This document shows positions 17,828 through 26,261 of a stretch of 64,000 nucleotides of DNA, piece by piece. This DNA comes from Pseudanabaena galeata CCNP1313. GTDB lineage: Bacteria > Cyanobacteriota > Cyanobacteriia > Pseudanabaenales > Pseudanabaenaceae. The stretch's first letter is position 1. Every line of letters begins with the position of its first letter. The translations under genes and the position numbers were made by a program. The stretch is from the NCBI RefSeq assembly GCF_029910235.1, contig NZ_CP112874.1, positions 2,790,001-2,854,000 of the forward strand. Direction: 5' to 3'. The notes beneath the pieces are model-generated. The model was not told the origin of the DNA. It did no database searches and was given only the letters and a program-made list of their open reading frames with translations.

Positions 17828-18451
17828 TTAAGCGCATGTTTGCAAGGCGGATATCTCCGCACTCACAATTCGATCTAGATTTCTAGTTATCTTCTCCATT
17901 TCCCAATTCCACCAAGCAATTTCGAGTAACTGCGCGATCGCTTGATCTTCAAATCTTTTACGAATCAATGTAGCAGGATTGCCACCAACGATCGCATAGG
18001 GTGGCACATCCTTAGTAACCACAGATTTGGAGGCAATTATCGCGCCGTCGCCTATTTTTACGCCTGCCATAATCACAGATTCATAGCCAATCCAGACATC
18101 ATTCCCAATCACAGTATCGCCTTTGTAAGGGAATTCCAGATTTTGCGGTTTCCATTCATTCCAAAAGATTTGAAATGGATAGGTAGAGATACCAGACATA
18201 CTATGATTTGCGCCGTTCATGATGAATTTCACGCCACGAGCGATCGCGCAAAATTTACCGATGATCAGCTTGTCGCCAATAAAGTCAAAGTGATACAGGA
18301 CATTACGTTCAAAGTTTTCTGAATCTTCTGGATCATCGTAATAGGTGTAGTCGCCAATGATGATATTCGGGTTAGTAACTGTGTTCTGAATAAAACAGAC
18401 TTGTGGAAATCCTGCCATTGGATGGGGATTTGTGCGATCGGGATAGTTCAT
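17828..18451 (-). CDS. Vat/CatB-type hexapeptide acetyltransferase
   Basis: A 207-residue left-handed beta-helix O-acetyltransferase of the xenobiotic (XAT) class, which acetylates hydroxyl groups of chloramphenicol or streptogramin-like compounds. Features: [34 protein letters not shown], the NGANHSM segment with the catalytic-type His, the loop WNEWKPQ, and hexapeptide turns in [20 protein letters not shown] and [16 protein letters not shown], ending [17 protein letters not shown]. Length is normal for the family. Start ATG at 18449-18451; a GTG three codons upstream is possible. Real substrate unknown. Confidence 0.85.
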   Translation of the reverse strand: MNYPDRTNPHPMAGFPQVCFIQNTVTNPNIIIGDYTYYDDPEDSENFERNVLYHFDFIGDKLIIGKFCAIARGVKFIMNGANHSMSGISTYPFQIFWNEWKPQNLEFPYKGDTVIGNDVWIGYESVIMAGVKIGDGAIIASKSVVTKDVPPYAIVGGNPATLIRKRFEDQAIAQLLEIAWWNWEMEKITRNLDRIVSAEISALQTCA

Positions 18452-18491
18452 AGATGCCACTCATACTGAATCTCAAAATGGCATAGCCATT

Positions 18492-19208
18492 TTATGGATT
18501 TAAAACCTTTACTGGGCTTATTTTTTGAAGGGAATCAACAGGGATTTGCATGTTTAAATCAAATATTTTGCCAAAGCTTTGGGCGATCGCTTCCTTTATT
18601 TTTACAAACTTAATATCTGGTACAAACTGATCAAGATTACAAACTTGGCAATTGGTAATTCCACAAGGCACTATGCGATCAAATCCTGATAAGTCCATAT
18701 TTATATTCAACGCAAATCCATGCATGGTGATCCATTGACTAACCTTAATGCCAACTTGAGCGATTTTTTGATTTTGACCTGAGTTATTAATCCATACACC
18801 AGTTAAGCCTTGAATGCGTTGCGAAGCCACGCCAAAATTAGCTAATACTTGAATGATTACTTCCTCAAGTTGGCGCAAGTACCAATGCAAATCGCGTTGA
18901 TGATAGTCAAGGTTTAAGATGGGATAGGCTACCAATTGCCCGATCGCATGATGGGTGACTTCACCGCCGCGCTCGATGCGATGGCATTCGATATGAGGAT
19001 CATCAGGACTAAATTTTAAAAAATCTAAGCTCGATCCCTGACCAAGTGTATAAACAGCAGGATGTTCAATTAGCAATAAAACATCGGGTAAGTCTTTTCC
19101 TTCTCGTCTTGCTTGTTTGCGCTCCTCAACGAGTTCTTTCTGCCATTGCCATGCTGTTAGATATGGAATGGGGCGATCGCCTTGGTAAAGCAAACAAGTT
19201 CGATTCAT
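18492..19208 (-). CDS. lipB: Octanoyltransferase LipB
   Basis: Transfers octanoate from acyl carrier protein to lipoyl domains of 2-oxoacid dehydrogenases and the glycine cleavage H protein. From ATG 19206-19208 the protein is 238 aa. Motifs: LLLIEHPAVYTLGQG, the signature RGGEVTHHAIGQLVAYPIL with the active-site His region, the catalytic-type Lys in AQVGIKVSQWITMHG and the thiol region FDRIVPCGITNC. A longer frame upstream has no support. It stands between the acetyltransferase and a hairpin at 19239-19279, apparently as a single gene. Confidence 0.92.
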   Translation of the reverse strand: MNRTCLLYQGDRPIPYLTAWQWQKELVEERKQARREGKDLPDVLLLIEHPAVYTLGQGSSLDFLKFSPDDPHIECHRIERGGEVTHHAIGQLVAYPILNLDYHQRDLHWYLRQLEEVIIQVLANFGVASQRIQGLTGVWINNSGQNQKIAQVGIKVSQWITMHGFALNINMDLSGFDRIVPCGITNCQVCNLDQFVPDIKFVKIKEAIAQSFGKIFDLNMQIPVDSLQKISPVKVLNP

Positions 19209-19238
19209 ATTAAAAGCTTGAATAACTATAGAAAAATA

Positions 19239-19279
19239 GGTAAGGGATGGGCGGCGCGAAGTGCCGCCCATCCCTTACC
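19239..19279. repeat. Hairpin upstream of lipB
   Basis: Arms of 17 bp (19239-19255 and 19263-19279) beginning GGTAAGGGATGGGCGGC. The GGCGGCGCGAAG-type loop is shared with many palindromes of this window. Confidence 0.7.
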
Positions 19280-19306
19280 ATGATAAATCATTTCCTTTTT
19301 AGGACC

Positions 19307-19422
19307 ATAGCAATGTAAGTTTTGCTTAGGACATAAAACCAAAAAGATGAGTGGCGGCGCGAAGCGCCGCCACTCATCTTTTTGGTTTTGATTTTTCCTA
19401 TCTATACTCTTGCGTTGCTATA
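19307..19422. mobile_element. MITE-like element, family B, copy 2
   Basis: Nearly identical to the element at 9072-9189 over its whole length, with ends ATAGCAATGTAAG and TTGCGTTGCTATA, the same inner AGGACATAAAACC pair and the same GC-rich hairpin. It lies between lipB and the FecR-domain gene. No coding capacity. Confidence 0.85.
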
Positions 19423-19441
19423 CCAGAAAAAGCGCAGTGAA

Positions 19442-20458
19442 TTAAAACGGAAATCTTGGAATACGAATATTTGGTGTTGGTATCCTTGGGATTGAAATTG
19501 GGAAATTTGCACCTGGAAATAGACCATTAAAAACTGAACGAACCTTATCAATTCCGGGGATTTGATTGGTAAAGCCCTGAAATAGATTTCCTTGGAGTAG
19601 TCTGACAAACTCATTCTCCGTCAGTTGCTGAATTATTCCCAAAGTACCTTCCTGACTAACTTCAACCTTTTCACCAGCTTTGAGGACAACTTCATCTGAT
19701 TGATCGGCAGGCTGTGAATCCTGTTCAATTTTGAGTGTCGGTTTGTCATTGGCTGGCTTTCCATTAAGAGGATCTACAGATTGCCCTCCCTGTTGAGGAT
19801 TCGTTGTTGGTAATACTGGTCTTGTCGGTACAGTTGGTGTTGTAAATTGCTTTACCTTGGGCGCTATAGCTGGAGAAATGATATTGGGCTTCGGCTTGCT
19901 TGGTGTTGTTGGTTTAGTTGTTGGTTTAGTTGTTGGCTCGTCATCTTCATCAATGAGGGGAATTGCATTGCGCTTGACCACAACTTCACCCTCTAATACT
20001 GTGACCTGTTGATTACCTGACTCATCTACTTCTAGCAGATAAGTTGTTCCGCGTACACCTGTCGTAATCGATGCTGAGCAAGCATTAACTGCACCATTAA
20101 TTAAAATTGTTCCCTTCCTCAGTCGGGCGCATTGCCCAATATTTAGAACTGAATTAGCGGATAACCGAGCAACTGCACCAGTATTAAACAAAAGTGCAGT
20201 CCTAGAATTACCAGTGCGGACTTGCTGTTTCTGTTTTGCTACATCCTTGAGAGATGCTCGCTTATTTTGAATAAAAACTTGATTTCCATCAAGAATTTCC
20301 TGCACAGTAGCTTGAGTTGATTGTGCAGATACAGGGGCAATCTGTGGAGCCGCTAGCGCAAAAATGCATACACCTGTCAAGAAAAAGGCAAGTCGCTTTC
20401 GGTGAGGCTGTCTAACAACTCCCTGTATAGAATTTGGTAAATGGTTCCATAAGTACAT
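19442..20458 (-). CDS. FecR-domain secreted or membrane-anchored protein
   Basis: A 338-residue protein with an N-terminal signal or anchor (residues about 22-46: RLAFFLTGVCIFALAA then a PVSAQ-like cleavage site). The FecR domain (about 50-165) reads VRTGNSRTALLFNTGAVARL, ILINGAVNA and TTGVRGTTYLLEVDESG, VLEGEVVVKR. A Thr/Pro/Lys-rich linker (about 178-245, with TTKPTTKPTTPSKPKP) follows, then a domain with GEKVEVSQEGTLGIIQ. Such proteins bind or sense at the envelope but here no FecI sigma factor or TonB receptor is adjacent. It is divergent to the ABC ATPase gene. Confidence 0.8.
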   Translation of the reverse strand: MYLWNHLPNSIQGVVRQPHRKRLAFFLTGVCIFALAAPQIAPVSAQSTQATVQEILDGNQVFIQNKRASLKDVAKQKQQVRTGNSRTALLFNTGAVARLSANSVLNIGQCARLRKGTILINGAVNACSASITTGVRGTTYLLEVDESGNQQVTVLEGEVVVKRNAIPLIDEDDEPTTKPTTKPTTPSKPKPNIISPAIAPKVKQFTTPTVPTRPVLPTTNPQQGGQSVDPLNGKPANDKPTLKIEQDSQPADQSDEVVLKAGEKVEVSQEGTLGIIQQLTENEFVRLLQGNLFQGFTNQIPGIDKVRSVFNGLFPGANFPISIPRIPTPNIRIPRFPF

Positions 20459-20556
20459 ATGTGATTGATCTCCCTAATTGAGCTTGAGACAGGGTTTAAT
20501 AAATTGAAGGTTGCGTCCCAATTTCTCGATCTCTAATCGCAAAAGACAGTTACATT

Positions 20557-21333
20557 ATGCAAAAGGTTTCATTAACGTCTGAGTTAGTTACCAATAATAG
20601 TTTGATTTCAACCGATCAGGTGAGTTACCAAACTAAATTTCGCACACTTTTGACGAATGTTTCAGTAGCGATCGCCCAAGGGAGCAAAACTGCGCTAATT
20701 GGCGCAACGGGTTCGGGAAAAACGACATTTTTACGCTTACTCAATCGTTTGACCGATCCATCGGTGGGGACTATTTTTCTCGACGGCAAAAATATTCAAG
20801 AAATTCCCATTCAGACTTTACGGCGAAGGGTGATGCTGGTTCCACAGGAACCGAGCTTGTTGGGGATGACTGTGCATGAAGCGCTTAGCTATCCACTCAA
20901 GCTGCAAAATTTACCCCAAAGTGAAATTGATGGGCGATCGCAAAAATGGATTGACAAATTGCAAATTGATCGCAAGTTACTCAATCGCTCAGAACTAGAG
21001 CTATCCCTCGGTCAAAGACAATGGATAGCGATCGCCAGAGCTTTAATTATGGAGACAGAGGTAATCTTGCTAGATGAACCGACTTCGGCATTAGATCGAG
21101 GTTTATCGCATTTGCTATTAGATACCCTAACTGAGATAACTCAATCACCCCAGCCTGTAACCGTAGTCATGATCAACCATCAACTTGATCTAGTTCAAAC
21201 ATGGTGCGATCGCCTCATTTGCTTGCATAAGGGAGAATTAGTACAGGATGCTGAGGCAAGTCTAATCAATTGGCAAGAGATTGATGATTTGTTGAGACGC
21301 GATTCTAGTCCCCAGAAAAGCGATGAATTTTAA
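20557..21333 (+). CDS. ABC transporter ATP-binding protein
   Basis: A 258-residue ATPase subunit. Walker A GATGSGKTT (about 49-57), Q-loop VPQEPSLLG, signature LSLGQRQWIAIARAL, Walker B VILLDEPTSALD and the H-loop His in MINHQL are all present. Overall pattern recalls the FetA/YbbL group (putative iron export) more than amino-acid or phosphate importers. No permease gene is adjacent: the next gene is an unrelated regulator on the other strand. It is therefore an orphan ATPase whose partner must be elsewhere. Confidence 0.85.
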   Translation: MQKVSLTSELVTNNSLISTDQVSYQTKFRTLLTNVSVAIAQGSKTALIGATGSGKTTFLRLLNRLTDPSVGTIFLDGKNIQEIPIQTLRRRVMLVPQEPSLLGMTVHEALSYPLKLQNLPQSEIDGRSQKWIDKLQIDRKLLNRSELELSLGQRQWIAIARALIMETEVILLDEPTSALDRGLSHLLLDTLTEITQSPQPVTVVMINHQLDLVQTWCDRLICLHKGELVQDAEASLINWQEIDDLLRRDSSPQKSDEF

Positions 21334-21431
21334 TGCCAAGTTAAGCAATGGCTACGCTATTTCTTAGCCAAACGTGAGTTCGATATAGCCATTTGCGTCG
21401 AACATACGTTAAACAAAGGTTTGCTTAGCAC

Positions 21432-21482
21432 AACCCAAAATACAAGTAGCGGCGCTTCGCGCCGCTACTTGTATTTTGGGTT
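21432..21482. terminator. Long hairpin between convergent genes
   Basis: Perfect 24 bp arms (21432-21455 and 21459-21482) around TTC, with A/T-rich outer ends and GC-rich centre. It sits between the end of the ABC ATPase gene and the end of the GGDEF regulator, which converge, so it can serve both as a terminator. Its GGCGCttcGCGCC core is shared with other palindromes here. Confidence 0.65.
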
Positions 21483-22489
21483 TAACCAATTTGGTAGGTT
21501 TGGTTTCTACCTAGTTCTTTAGCTCGATACAATGCATAGTCAGCCGCTGTCACCAACACTGAAGGGTGGGAATCGACCATCGGAACCAAAGAAGTCACTC
21601 CCATACTTAACGTCACAAGCTCGCTAACAGCCGAATCCTCATGGGGTATGGCTAATTCTAGAAGCCCCTGCCGAATAATTTCGGCAATAGCCATAGAACC
21701 TTCGATGTCAGTATTTGGTAGCACTAGCACAAACTCTTCGCCACCATAACGCGCCGCCAAATCCGCAGGACGACGTACTGATTGCTTAATCAAAAGTGAA
21801 ACCTTGCGTAGACAATCATCACCAACTACATGCCCATAGGTATCGTTATAGTTTTTAAAAAAATCAATGTCACACATGATCAAAGACAAGGGCAAATGCT
21901 CTCTAGCTAGTCTCTGCCACTCTTGATCTAAATATTCGTCAAAGCATCGTCGATTGGCAAGCTGCGTTAAACCATCTAAATTAACTAAGCGCCCTAATTT
22001 TTCATTAGCTTCTTGCAATAAAGTTTCCGCAATAATCCGACTATTAATTTCTTGTTTGAGTCGTTCATTTTGTTCTTGTAGCTGTTTTTGCAATCTTCTC
22101 AATGTGAGCTGATTTTCTACCCGAGCCAGTACTTCTGCTATTTGAAATGGCTTAGTGATGTAGTCAACCCCCCCAACAGCAAAAGCTTGTACTTTGTCTA
22201 AAACCTCGTCCCGCGCACTAATAAAAATGACAGGAATATCTCGAGTGCTATCAATCGACTTTAATTGCTCACAGACCTGAAACCCATTTATATTTGGCAT
22301 ATTAATATCCAACAACACCAAGTCAGGCATTTCAGTCTGTACGGTTGATAATGCTGTTAAGCCATCACTTACACCACTTACTTCATAACCCTTACGTGTC
22401 AACATACTTATTAGCAAATGTAAGTTGGGTGGCGTGTCGTCTATAACTAGCACGGAATCTTTTTTAGGCAAGGCTTCAGGCAGTTGCAT
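21482..22489 (-). CDS. Response regulator with GGDEF domain (diguanylate cyclase)
   Basis: A 335-residue two-domain regulator. The receiver domain (about 12-128) has DDTPPNL, the phospho-acceptor Asp in LVLLDINMPNING, and ISARDE and KPF (Lys). A coiled coil (about 130-168) links it to the GGDEF domain with LDGLTQLANRRCFDEYL, ICDIDFFKNYNDTYGH and the catalytic RYGGEEFVLVLP. It should make cyclic di-GMP on phosphorylation. No inhibitory RxxD site is obvious five residues before GGEEF. No cognate kinase lies next to it. Confidence 0.92.
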   Translation of the reverse strand: MQLPEALPKKDSVLVIDDTPPNLHLLISMLTRKGYEVSGVSDGLTALSTVQTEMPDLVLLDINMPNINGFQVCEQLKSIDSTRDIPVIFISARDEVLDKVQAFAVGGVDYITKPFQIAEVLARVENQLTLRRLQKQLQEQNERLKQEINSRIIAETLLQEANEKLGRLVNLDGLTQLANRRCFDEYLDQEWQRLAREHLPLSLIMCDIDFFKNYNDTYGHVVGDDCLRKVSLLIKQSVRRPADLAARYGGEEFVLVLPNTDIEGSMAIAEIIRQGLLELAIPHEDSAVSELVTLSMGVTSLVPMVDSHPSVLVTAADYALYRAKELGRNQTYQIG

Positions 22490-22922
22490 GTTCCTATCTT
22501 TAGACCATTTTGAACGCAGTATGAGAATTTATCGCTCTATAGTATGGTTTTTGAGATACTAATTACTCCATATCTTGAAAATACATGAAAAGCTTATTGC
22601 CTAGATATAGCGAATTGTGAGAATTTGTCAGAAGCCCATATTTCAGACATGTTTCTCTCAAATACTTGAAAATCACCATAGATTATTTAGTTAAGCATGG
22701 TTTACCCATAATTGTTATAACAATTAAACTTTAGACTATCTATAGCTTAAAAATTGTATTGGAATATCTAGATTTTTTGCGGGAAATTTGTGTCAAATCA
22801 AAATGCTGGTTATTCAAACTGCTATGAAGAGGCGACCAACCCGTAAAGTGCTATCGCAATTCTGAATAAATTGGGACAGTTCGCTACTCTCTGAAATTTA
22901 TTTTAATCTCTTCAGTTATTTT
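22490..22922. other. Upstream spacer without recognised features
   Basis: About 430 AT-rich bases ahead of the GGDEF regulator. I see no gene, hairpin or clear operator. It should hold the promoter of the regulator gene. Confidence 0.4.
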
Positions 22923-23064
22923 ACTGATGTTACCGTAGAACAAAGATCGTCATCATGTTTCCATGTCACGTTAAAAGAGGATTTCGAGACCAAATCCCTA
23001 AATATTTGCAAAAGTAGTGGCTTGGTCTCCAAGTCCCAATTTCAGCGTTCTACGTAACATCAGT
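22923..23064. repeat. Family D repeat, copy 1 (left of the carboxysome genes)
   Basis: Ends ACTGATGTTACCGTAGAAC and GTTCTACGTAACATCAGT are imperfect inverted repeats. Read in reverse it matches 29389-29520 over most of its length, including GGGACTTGGAGACCAAGCC. The two copies flank the ccm genes in opposite orientation. Confidence 0.75.
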
Positions 23065-23096
23065 TATTTAGTCGTATAGCTGTAGTCAGTCTTGTT

Positions 23097-23135
23097 AATA
23101 GTGTGAAGTGGCGCTTCGCGCCACTTCACACTATT
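23097..23135. repeat. Hairpin upstream of ccmO
   Basis: 18 bp arms (23097-23114 and 23118-23135) around TTC, followed by TTGGGTTTTGATTTGTCC. The same block, mirrored, is at 29841-29912 on the other side of the ccm genes. Confidence 0.7.
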
Positions 23136-23276
23136 TGGGTTTTGATTTGTCCTGATACAGGTGGCTATAGCTATAGAACCCTAACATTGATGGCTATAGC
23201 TATATCAGTTAAGATACTTGGTAATGTTGAGTGTTCTCCCCTCCACATAAATTCTTTTAATCATTGTGTTTAGCTA

Positions 23277-24023
23277 ATGTCTAGTAGTGCATCTCAAAGA
23301 ATCGATCTCTCAGGAAGTGCTTTGGGAATGGTCTCAACTATTAGTTTCCCTGCGATCGTTGGAACTGCTGACATGATGCTCAAATCAGCAACGGTAAGAC
23401 TGGTCGGTTATGAAAAAGTGGGCAATGGTTTTTGTACGGCGATTATCCGTGGTTCAATTACCGATGTTCGCATGGCTGTCGAAGCAGGAGCCGAAACTGC
23501 CAGAGAATTTGGGCAACTAGTCTCCACAATTGTGATTCCCCGTCCTTACCCCAATTTAGAAGCGATTCTGCCAATTAGTAGTCGCCTTAGTCAGTTAACA
23601 GATGGTCAATATAGCCGTCTGAGTAATCAAGCGATCGGTTTGCTGGAAACCAGAGGTTTTCCTGCGATGGTGGGAGCCGCCGATATGATGTTGAAATCAG
23701 CAGATGTAAATCTGGCAGGCTATGAAACTATTGGGGCAGGGTTATGCACAGCAATTATTCGTGGCAATGTCGCCGATGTGGCGATCGCGATCGAAGCAGG
23801 AATGTATGAAGCCGAACGTATTGGCGAGTTTCATACCCTGATGATTATTCCTCGTCCTCTTGACGATCTCGAAGAAACCTTGCCAACTTCAGAATATTGG
23901 ATCGAAACACCAATACCTGTAAGCATCCCCATGATTTCCTTGCAAGAGCAAGAGCGAGAATTAGTACAATTACCTAACTTAGAGATTGCCGAAGTCGAAA
24001 CTATTTCGATAGGCGATCTCTAA
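23277..24023 (+). CDS. ccmO: Carboxysome shell protein CcmO (tandem BMC domains)
   Basis: A 248-residue shell protein with two BMC domains: about 18-98 (FPAIVGTADMMLKSATVRLV onward) and about 119-200 (FPAMVGAADMMLKSADVNLA onward). Each has the ...CTAIIRG... strand and the IPRP turn. It forms pseudohexamers with trimeric symmetry in the beta-carboxysome shell. A C-terminal acidic tail (residues 210-248) is longer than the domain needs. It lies upstream of the ccmK2K1LMN genes, separated by 890 bases of repeats, so it is probably transcribed on its own. Confidence 0.92.
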   Translation: MSSSASQRIDLSGSALGMVSTISFPAIVGTADMMLKSATVRLVGYEKVGNGFCTAIIRGSITDVRMAVEAGAETAREFGQLVSTIVIPRPYPNLEAILPISSRLSQLTDGQYSRLSNQAIGLLETRGFPAMVGAADMMLKSADVNLAGYETIGAGLCTAIIRGNVADVAIAIEAGMYEAERIGEFHTLMIIPRPLDDLEETLPTSEYWIETPIPVSIPMISLQEQERELVQLPNLEIAEVETISIGDL

Positions 24024-24033
24024 GATGATTTAG

Positions 24034-24088
24034 AAAAGCCAAAACAGTAAAAGCTTTGCAAAGCAAAGCTTTTACTGTTTTGGCTTTT
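24034..24088. terminator. Hairpin past ccmO
   Basis: Perfect 26 bp arms (24034-24059 and 24063-24088) around AAA, with A/T-rich ends (AAAAGCC / GGCTTTT). It is 10 bases past the ccmO stop and may act as its terminator. A close relative with a different core is at 43810-43858. Confidence 0.6.
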
Positions 24089-24139
24089 GTAATTTTGTAG
24101 CTTATCCTGAACTCACGCTATACCAATTAACAAAATGTG

Positions 24140-24196
24140 AGTTCGATATAGCCATTTGCGGCGTGCGAAGCACGCCGCAAATGGCTATATCGAACT
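24140..24196. repeat. Family A palindrome, copy 2
   Basis: Perfect 27 bp arms (24140-24166 and 24170-24196) beginning AGTTCGATATAGCC. This is the simple form of family A, with only one of the two inner stems. Confidence 0.8.
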
Positions 24197-24199
24197 GAC

Positions 24200-24300
24200 G
24201 TTAACAAAAGTGTTGCAACACTTTTGTTAATTAAAAACCAAACCTAGTAAGGTTTCTAAAAACACAAAATGGCTACGCCATTTTGTGTTTTGGTATTACT
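24200..24300. repeat. Family F palindromic repeat, copy 1
   Basis: Two stems joined by a conserved block: TTAACAAAAGTGTTG with its complement, then AAACCAAACCTAGTAAGG, then ACACAAAATGGC tac GCCATTTTGTGT and TTGGTATTA. Related copies with the same middle block are at 28399-28497, 44011-44095 and 59966-60069. Confidence 0.75.
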
Positions 24301-24360
24301 TAGGCATACAGAGCTATAACAATTATTGGGTTGAGAGCCTATTTTAAAAATGGGAAAGAA

Positions 24361-24454
24361 ATATAGCAATCCTAAATGAGTTGTGAGAGTGCGACCCGAA
24401 GGGTCGCACTCTCACAACCCTCCAAATCTTACAAATCATTTAGGATCGCTATAT
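24361..24454. mobile_element. MITE-like element, family H
   Basis: 94 bp with terminal inverted repeats of 19 bases matching at 18 (ATATAGCAATCCTAAATGA at the left; the complement of ATATAGCGATCCTAAATGA at the right). An inner perfect hairpin with TTGTGAGAGTGCGACCC arms fills the middle. No coding capacity. Only one full copy is seen in the window. Confidence 0.7.
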
Positions 24455-24915
24455 ATCTTGATGCTAATAAGCCAAGATTATATGCACTATTTAGATTTAT
24501 CATGACGGCTTATATTGTCAAATGTACCGCCACTCGTTATCGTATATATAAAGATAGAGTTGAATATATTAATATTATTCATTCTCCCTGATTATTCAGA
24601 TTTAGAATGGCTAAGTCTGTAGTAATAAATACTTATTTACTATTTTTTAATAACTAGGTTAAGTAAATTAATTGCAACAGTAAGTCAAAAATATCTCTGT
24701 AAATTAGCTGCGAAAGCTGACTACAAAAAATGTAGCTGCTGAAGCGCCGAGCGTCATCTCATTTTTATTTTGTATTAAAAATTTGAAATTTGATGTTTAA
24801 AGCGAACCGATCGTAGCTAAGATCAGTAGTTGCGCTTGTGCATCTACATCTTTTGATAGATACAACCTCAAGAACTTCAGTTTTTTAGAGAGTCGTAAGG
24901 ACACTGACTTAAATT
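24455..24915. other. Leader region of the ccmK2K1LMN genes
   Basis: About 460 bases without a gene. It must hold the promoter and 5' leader of the carboxysome operon. I see no clear operator of the known carbon regulators. A ribosome binding site (TAAGGA) lies 14 bases before the ccmK2 start. Confidence 0.45.
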
Positions 24916-25224
24916 ATGGCGATCGGTATTGGAATGATCGAGACCAGAGGCTTCCCCGCAGTTGTAGAAGCTGCTGATGCTATGGTCAAGGCTGCTCGCG
25001 TCACCCTTGTGGGTTACGAGAAAATCGGTAGTGGACGGGTAACTGTCATCATCAGAGGTGATATCTCTGAGGTGAAAGCTGCCATGGCTGCTGGTGTTGA
25101 AGGTGCAAATCGGGTTAATGGGGGCGAAGTTGTTTCGACTCATACCATTGCTCGACCACACGAAAACCTAGAGTACGTTCTGCCTATTCGCTATACGCGA
25201 GAAGTAGAGCAATTTGCTTTTTAA
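24916..25224 (+). CDS. ccmK2: Carboxysome shell hexamer CcmK2
   Basis: A 102-residue single BMC-domain protein forming shell hexamers. The family core is intact: [20 protein letters not shown]-like helix, KIGSGR at the central pore region, VTVIIRGD, and [17 protein letters not shown]. The short C-terminus (REVEQFAF) and place as first of two ccmK genes match CcmK2. It is followed after 104 bases by ccmK1; the two share most residues, so they are tandem duplicates. Names K2/K1 follow gene order and tail length rather than a tree. Confidence 0.93.
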   Translation: MAIGIGMIETRGFPAVVEAADAMVKAARVTLVGYEKIGSGRVTVIIRGDISEVKAAMAAGVEGANRVNGGEVVSTHTIARPHENLEYVLPIRYTREVEQFAF

Positions 25225-25328
25225 ATTTACTTAGTAAAGATTGTCTCAAAAAGACTCTCTCAAAAAAGTATCAAAAGACTAAATTTTCATTAATTTCATT
25301 ATCTGTTTTTTATAGGAGAACATTAATT

Positions 25329-25670
25329 ATGGCGATCGCAGTTGGAATGATTGAAACCCTTGGTTTCCCTGCCGTTGTAGAAGCAGCAGATGCTATGGTC
25401 AAGGCAGCTCGCGTAACCTTAGTTGGCTACGAAAAGATCGGTAGTGGTCGTGTAACCGTTATCGTCCGTGGCGATGTATCCGAAGTACAAGCTTCAGTAG
25501 CAGCAGGTACTGAGTCCGTAAAGCGTGTAAACGGCGGACAAGTACTTTCCACACACATCATTGCGCGTCCTCACGAAAATCTTGAATACGTTCTACCTAT
25601 TCGTTATACCGAAGAAGTCGATCAGTTCCGTGACAATGTGAACTCTATCCGTCCTATCAACCGTCCATAG
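25329..25670 (+). CDS. ccmK1: Carboxysome shell hexamer CcmK1
   Basis: A 113-residue BMC protein, close to the preceding CcmK2 but with a longer C-terminal tail ([16 protein letters not shown]), as in CcmK1 proteins. [19 protein letters not shown] and the [16 protein letters not shown] end are conserved. A strong ribosome binding site (TAGGAGAA) is 11 bases upstream of the ATG. It belongs to the main shell facets together with CcmK2. Confidence 0.93.
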   Translation: MAIAVGMIETLGFPAVVEAADAMVKAARVTLVGYEKIGSGRVTVIVRGDVSEVQASVAAGTESVKRVNGGQVLSTHIIARPHENLEYVLPIRYTEEVDQFRDNVNSIRPINRP

Positions 25671-25784
25671 TAAGGACTTAGCTAGCGCGATCAACCTTTA
25701 TCCAAAGGTTGTTTTTGTTATTACTCAGACTTTGCCTAGCATCTATCCGTATTTCATTCATTCTGTAAACGTACTCATAACAAT

Positions 25785-26093
25785 ATGCAAATCGCTAAAG
25801 TTTGCGGTACGGTCGTCAGTACCTACAAAGAGTCCAATTTGTCTGGAACTAAGTTTCTGCTTTTGCAAGTTATTGATTTGCAAGGGCAGTTGCTTCCAGA
25901 GTACGAAGTGGCTGCTGATACAGTCGGTGCTGGGGTAGACGAATGGGTGCTATTTACCCGTGGTAGTGGTGCTAGACAAGTGACAAATAGCGAAAACCGT
26001 CCGATTGATGCCGCAGTTATTGCGATCATCGACACCGTGAGTCTGAGCGATCGCACTCTCTACAGCAAAAAATACAGTGAGAGAATGCTATAG
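25785..26093 (+). CDS. ccmL: Carboxysome vertex pentamer CcmL
   Basis: A 102-residue EutN/CcmL family protein that closes the twelve vertices of the shell. It starts MQIAKVCGTVVSTYKE and has GTKFLLLQVID, VDEWVLFTRGSGAR and the DAAVIAIIDTV strand, all normal for CcmL. Gene order K2-K1-L-M-N is the standard beta-carboxysome order. Confidence 0.93.
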   Translation: MQIAKVCGTVVSTYKESNLSGTKFLLLQVIDLQGQLLPEYEVAADTVGAGVDEWVLFTRGSGARQVTNSENRPIDAAVIAIIDTVSLSDRTLYSKKYSERML

Positions 26094-26261
26094 AGGTATT
26101 TATTCGTAAGTATCTCTCGTTCAATTATTGATCAGCGCTAGTAAATATACAGTTCTCCGACGTTGTAGCTTAAGTTGTTATTTGGAGGAGCGCTTTTAAG
26201 TTCTTATACTCTCGATTTTGACAATCAGAATATAAGTAAAGCTTAGAAGTGCAGATTCACT

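Noticed and set aside
17632-17862. Open frame covering the family G repeat
   Set aside because: Its sequence comes from the GATCCCCC palindrome; similar frames appear wherever the repeat occurs.
24376-24591. Open frame across the family H element
   Set aside because: It begins inside a hairpin and shows no protein-like pattern.
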